Assembly (NCBI RefSeq): GCF_018736085.1
Contig: NZ_CP076134.1
Location: 4,846,501 to 4,910,500, forward strand
Length of the DNA stretch: 64,000 nucleotides
From: Bradyrhizobium sediminis
Lineage (GTDB): Bacteria > Pseudomonadota > Alphaproteobacteria > Rhizobiales > Xanthobacteraceae
Direction of reading: 5' to 3'
Each line of letters starts with the position of its first letter. The first letter of the stretch is position 1. The position numbers were made by a program, and so were the translations under genes. Shown here one piece after another: positions 63,034 to 64,000 of the stretch. The notes below the pieces were generated by a model. It worked only from the letters and a program-made list of their open reading frames with translations. It did not search any database and was not told the DNA's origin.

Positions 63034-63225
63034 CTACGATTTGAAAAAGCTGTTGGCCGCATCCTTCGACGCGCGCTTCTTGGTCATCGCCGCCTGCAGC
63101 CGTTCGATCTCGGAAGTCATCAGCGCGATGCGCTCGGTGAGTTCCTCGACCGACAGCAGCGACAGGTCCTGCCCGATCTCGTGGGTGACTTTCTTTCTCG
63201 GTCTGTCGTCGTCCTCGATGGCCAT
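63034..63225 (-). CDS. DUF1192 family small protein
   Basis: This is a 63-residue protein, MAIEDDDRPRKKVTHEIGQDLSLLSVEELTERIALMTSEIERLQAAM and a basic tail. It is a short coiled coil without membrane segments, of unknown function and conserved in alphaproteobacteria. It is divergent from the quinone oxidoreductase gene, also a common arrangement. Confidence 0.9.
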   Translation of the reverse strand: MAIEDDDRPRKKVTHEIGQDLSLLSVEELTERIALMTSEIERLQAAMTKKRASKDAANSFFKS

Positions 63226-63330
63226 GCGTTCTACCCCATACTCGACATTCAGGGAGGCGGTTGCCAGCCGGAGCGCGGCTGGCTAATCAGGTGCCTCTTT
63301 CCAATTTCCCGCATTTCGCAAGGACAAACC

Positions 63331-64000
63331 ATGGAAAAGCTGCCCGCGCAAATGACCGTGATCGGTATCAGCAAGCCCGGCGGTCCCGAGGTGCTGTTGC
63401 CCGAGACCCGCAGCGTTCCGGTGCCCGGTCCGGGCGAAATCCTGGTCAAGGTTCTGGCCGCCGGCGTCAACCGTCCCGACGTCGCGCAGCGTTCAGGGGC
63501 CTATCCGCCGCCGCCCGGCGCCAGCGATCTGCCGGGACTCGAAATCGCGGGCGAAGTGGTGGCGCTCGGCGCCGGAGCGAGCCGGCACAAGATCGGCGAC
63601 AAGGTGATGTCGCTGGTGGCCGGCGGCGGCTACGCGCAATATTGCATCGCGCAAGACGCCCAGGCGATGACGGTGCCGCCGGCGCTGTCGATGCAGGAAG
63701 CCGGCGCGATTCCGGAAACGCTGATGACGGTCTGGCACAATGTGTTCGAGCGCGGCGGATTGCGGCCGGGCGAGACGCTGTTGATCCATGGCGGCTCCTC
63801 CGGCATCGGCACCATGGCGATCCAGCTCGCCAAGGCTTTCGGATCCAAGGTGATCGTCACCGTCGGATCGAAGGACAAGGCCGACGCCTGCCTCAAGCTC
63901 GGCGCCGACAAGGCGATCAACTACAAGACCGAAGACTTCGTCGCCGTGGTGAAGGCCGCGACCAACGGCGCCGGCGCCAATGTCATCCTCGACATGGTCG
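63331..64000 (+). CDS. NAD(P)H quinone oxidoreductase, PIG3-like (3' end outside window)
   Basis: This is an open frame from the ATG at 63331 to the edge, 223 residues visible. It is a zinc-less MDR fold: IGISKPGGPEVLLPETRSVPVPGPGEILVKVLAAGVNRPDVAQRSG, then GLEIAGEVVALG, and the NADPH-binding ILIHGGSSGIGTMAIQLAK-type stretch (about 151-169). It reduces quinones or enones with NADPH. It is cut off by the window end. Confidence 0.9.
   Translation, partial: MEKLPAQMTVIGISKPGGPEVLLPETRSVPVPGPGEILVKVLAAGVNRPDVAQRSGAYPPPPGASDLPGLEIAGEVVALGAGASRHKIGDKVMSLVAGGGYAQYCIAQDAQAMTVPPALSMQEAGAIPETLMTVWHNVFERGGLRPGETLLIHGGSSGIGTMAIQLAKAFGSKVIVTVGSKDKADACLKLGADKAINYKTEDFVAVVKAATNGAGANVILDMV

Noticed and set aside
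1..64000. CRISPR array
   Set aside because: No regularly spaced direct repeats of 25-40 bp were seen; the only tandem arrays are the two 15-bp x3 repeats.

Overview
The window is a 64 kb, high-GC chromosomal segment of an alphaproteobacterium. Gene content, REP-like palindromes and individual families (RcdA/DUF1465, DUF4164-ZapA, DUF3305/DUF3306/DUF6352/DUF6505 formate dehydrogenase accessory genes, a Cys-free ribosomal protein L31) point to Nitrobacteraceae, most like Bradyrhizobium. This placement is by recognition only; no search was run.

Layout. 1-0.95 kb: the end of homospermidine synthase and a small Cys-rich lipoprotein. 1.0-5.87 kb (minus): a Zur-type zinc-scarcity operon, made of a His-rich microprotein, ZnuC, ZnuB, ZnuA, a COG0523 (CobW-like) GTPase and a translationally coupled WD40 propeller, behind a perfect Zur-like palindrome that overlaps a TATAAT box. 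5.9-7.0 kb: two ATGA-coupled half-permeases. 7.1-10.4 kb: CrcB, Fe-type SOD, a GNAT and a MATE exporter. 10.5-14.3 kb (minus): an ECF42-type sigma factor with a DGPF/YCII protein, DoxX, SRPBCC and VOC proteins. 14.4-15.9 kb: a hydroxyacid dehydrogenase and an unknown membrane protein. 16.0-30.5 kb: a large formate dehydrogenase locus. It has a divergent polyferredoxin and Mrp/ApbC on one side. On the other side are a degenerate biotin/lipoate-ligase-like protein, DUF6505, DUF6352, DUF3305, DUF3306, a TorD chaperone fused to a Cro-like HTH, a small Tat protein, FdhA-FdhB-FdhC, a microprotein, DUF971 and a WD40-cytochrome c fusion. 30.5-33.0 kb: two TetR units (GST; DUF1348/NTF2-like) with visible dyads. 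33.2-34.64 kb: a lower-GC accessory patch with an XRE regulator, two tandem operators and a tRNA-Thr-like fragment. 34.6-39.3 kb: yebC, ruvCAB, a Tat phosphoesterase and ybgC. 39.5-45.7 kb: a soluble chemotaxis receptor, a YmdB-like phosphoesterase, fcl, a 6S RNA candidate, an IS110/IS1111-type insertion inside a REP palindrome, then zapA and its coiled-coil partner. 46-55.4 kb: transketolase, GAPDH, PGK, class II and class I aldolases, a ThiE-like protein, a Sel1-repeat protein and an inositol-phosphatase family enzyme. 55.4-58.3 kb: a decayed DUF1295 fragment, a MotA/MotB-like membrane pair and a GNAT. 58.3-59.5 kb: an IS630 element with a frameshifted transposase. 59.6-64 kb: an ABC exporter, rpmE, RcdA, DUF1192 and a truncated quinone oxidoreductase.

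The most interesting signals are: (1) the IS1111-type element, whose two ends, CT core, interrupted REP target and 3' noncoding region can all be read, with short noncoding matches to both target and donor ends as expected of a bridge RNA; (2) the HTH-TorD fusion behind a dyad-bearing promoter in the formate dehydrogenase operon, with a set of uncharacterised accessory proteins; (3) the zinc operon that adds a His-rich microprotein and a coupled WD40 protein to ZnuABC and a COG0523 GTPase. Gene calls rest on reading translated sequences and motifs; no alignment or database search was possible.
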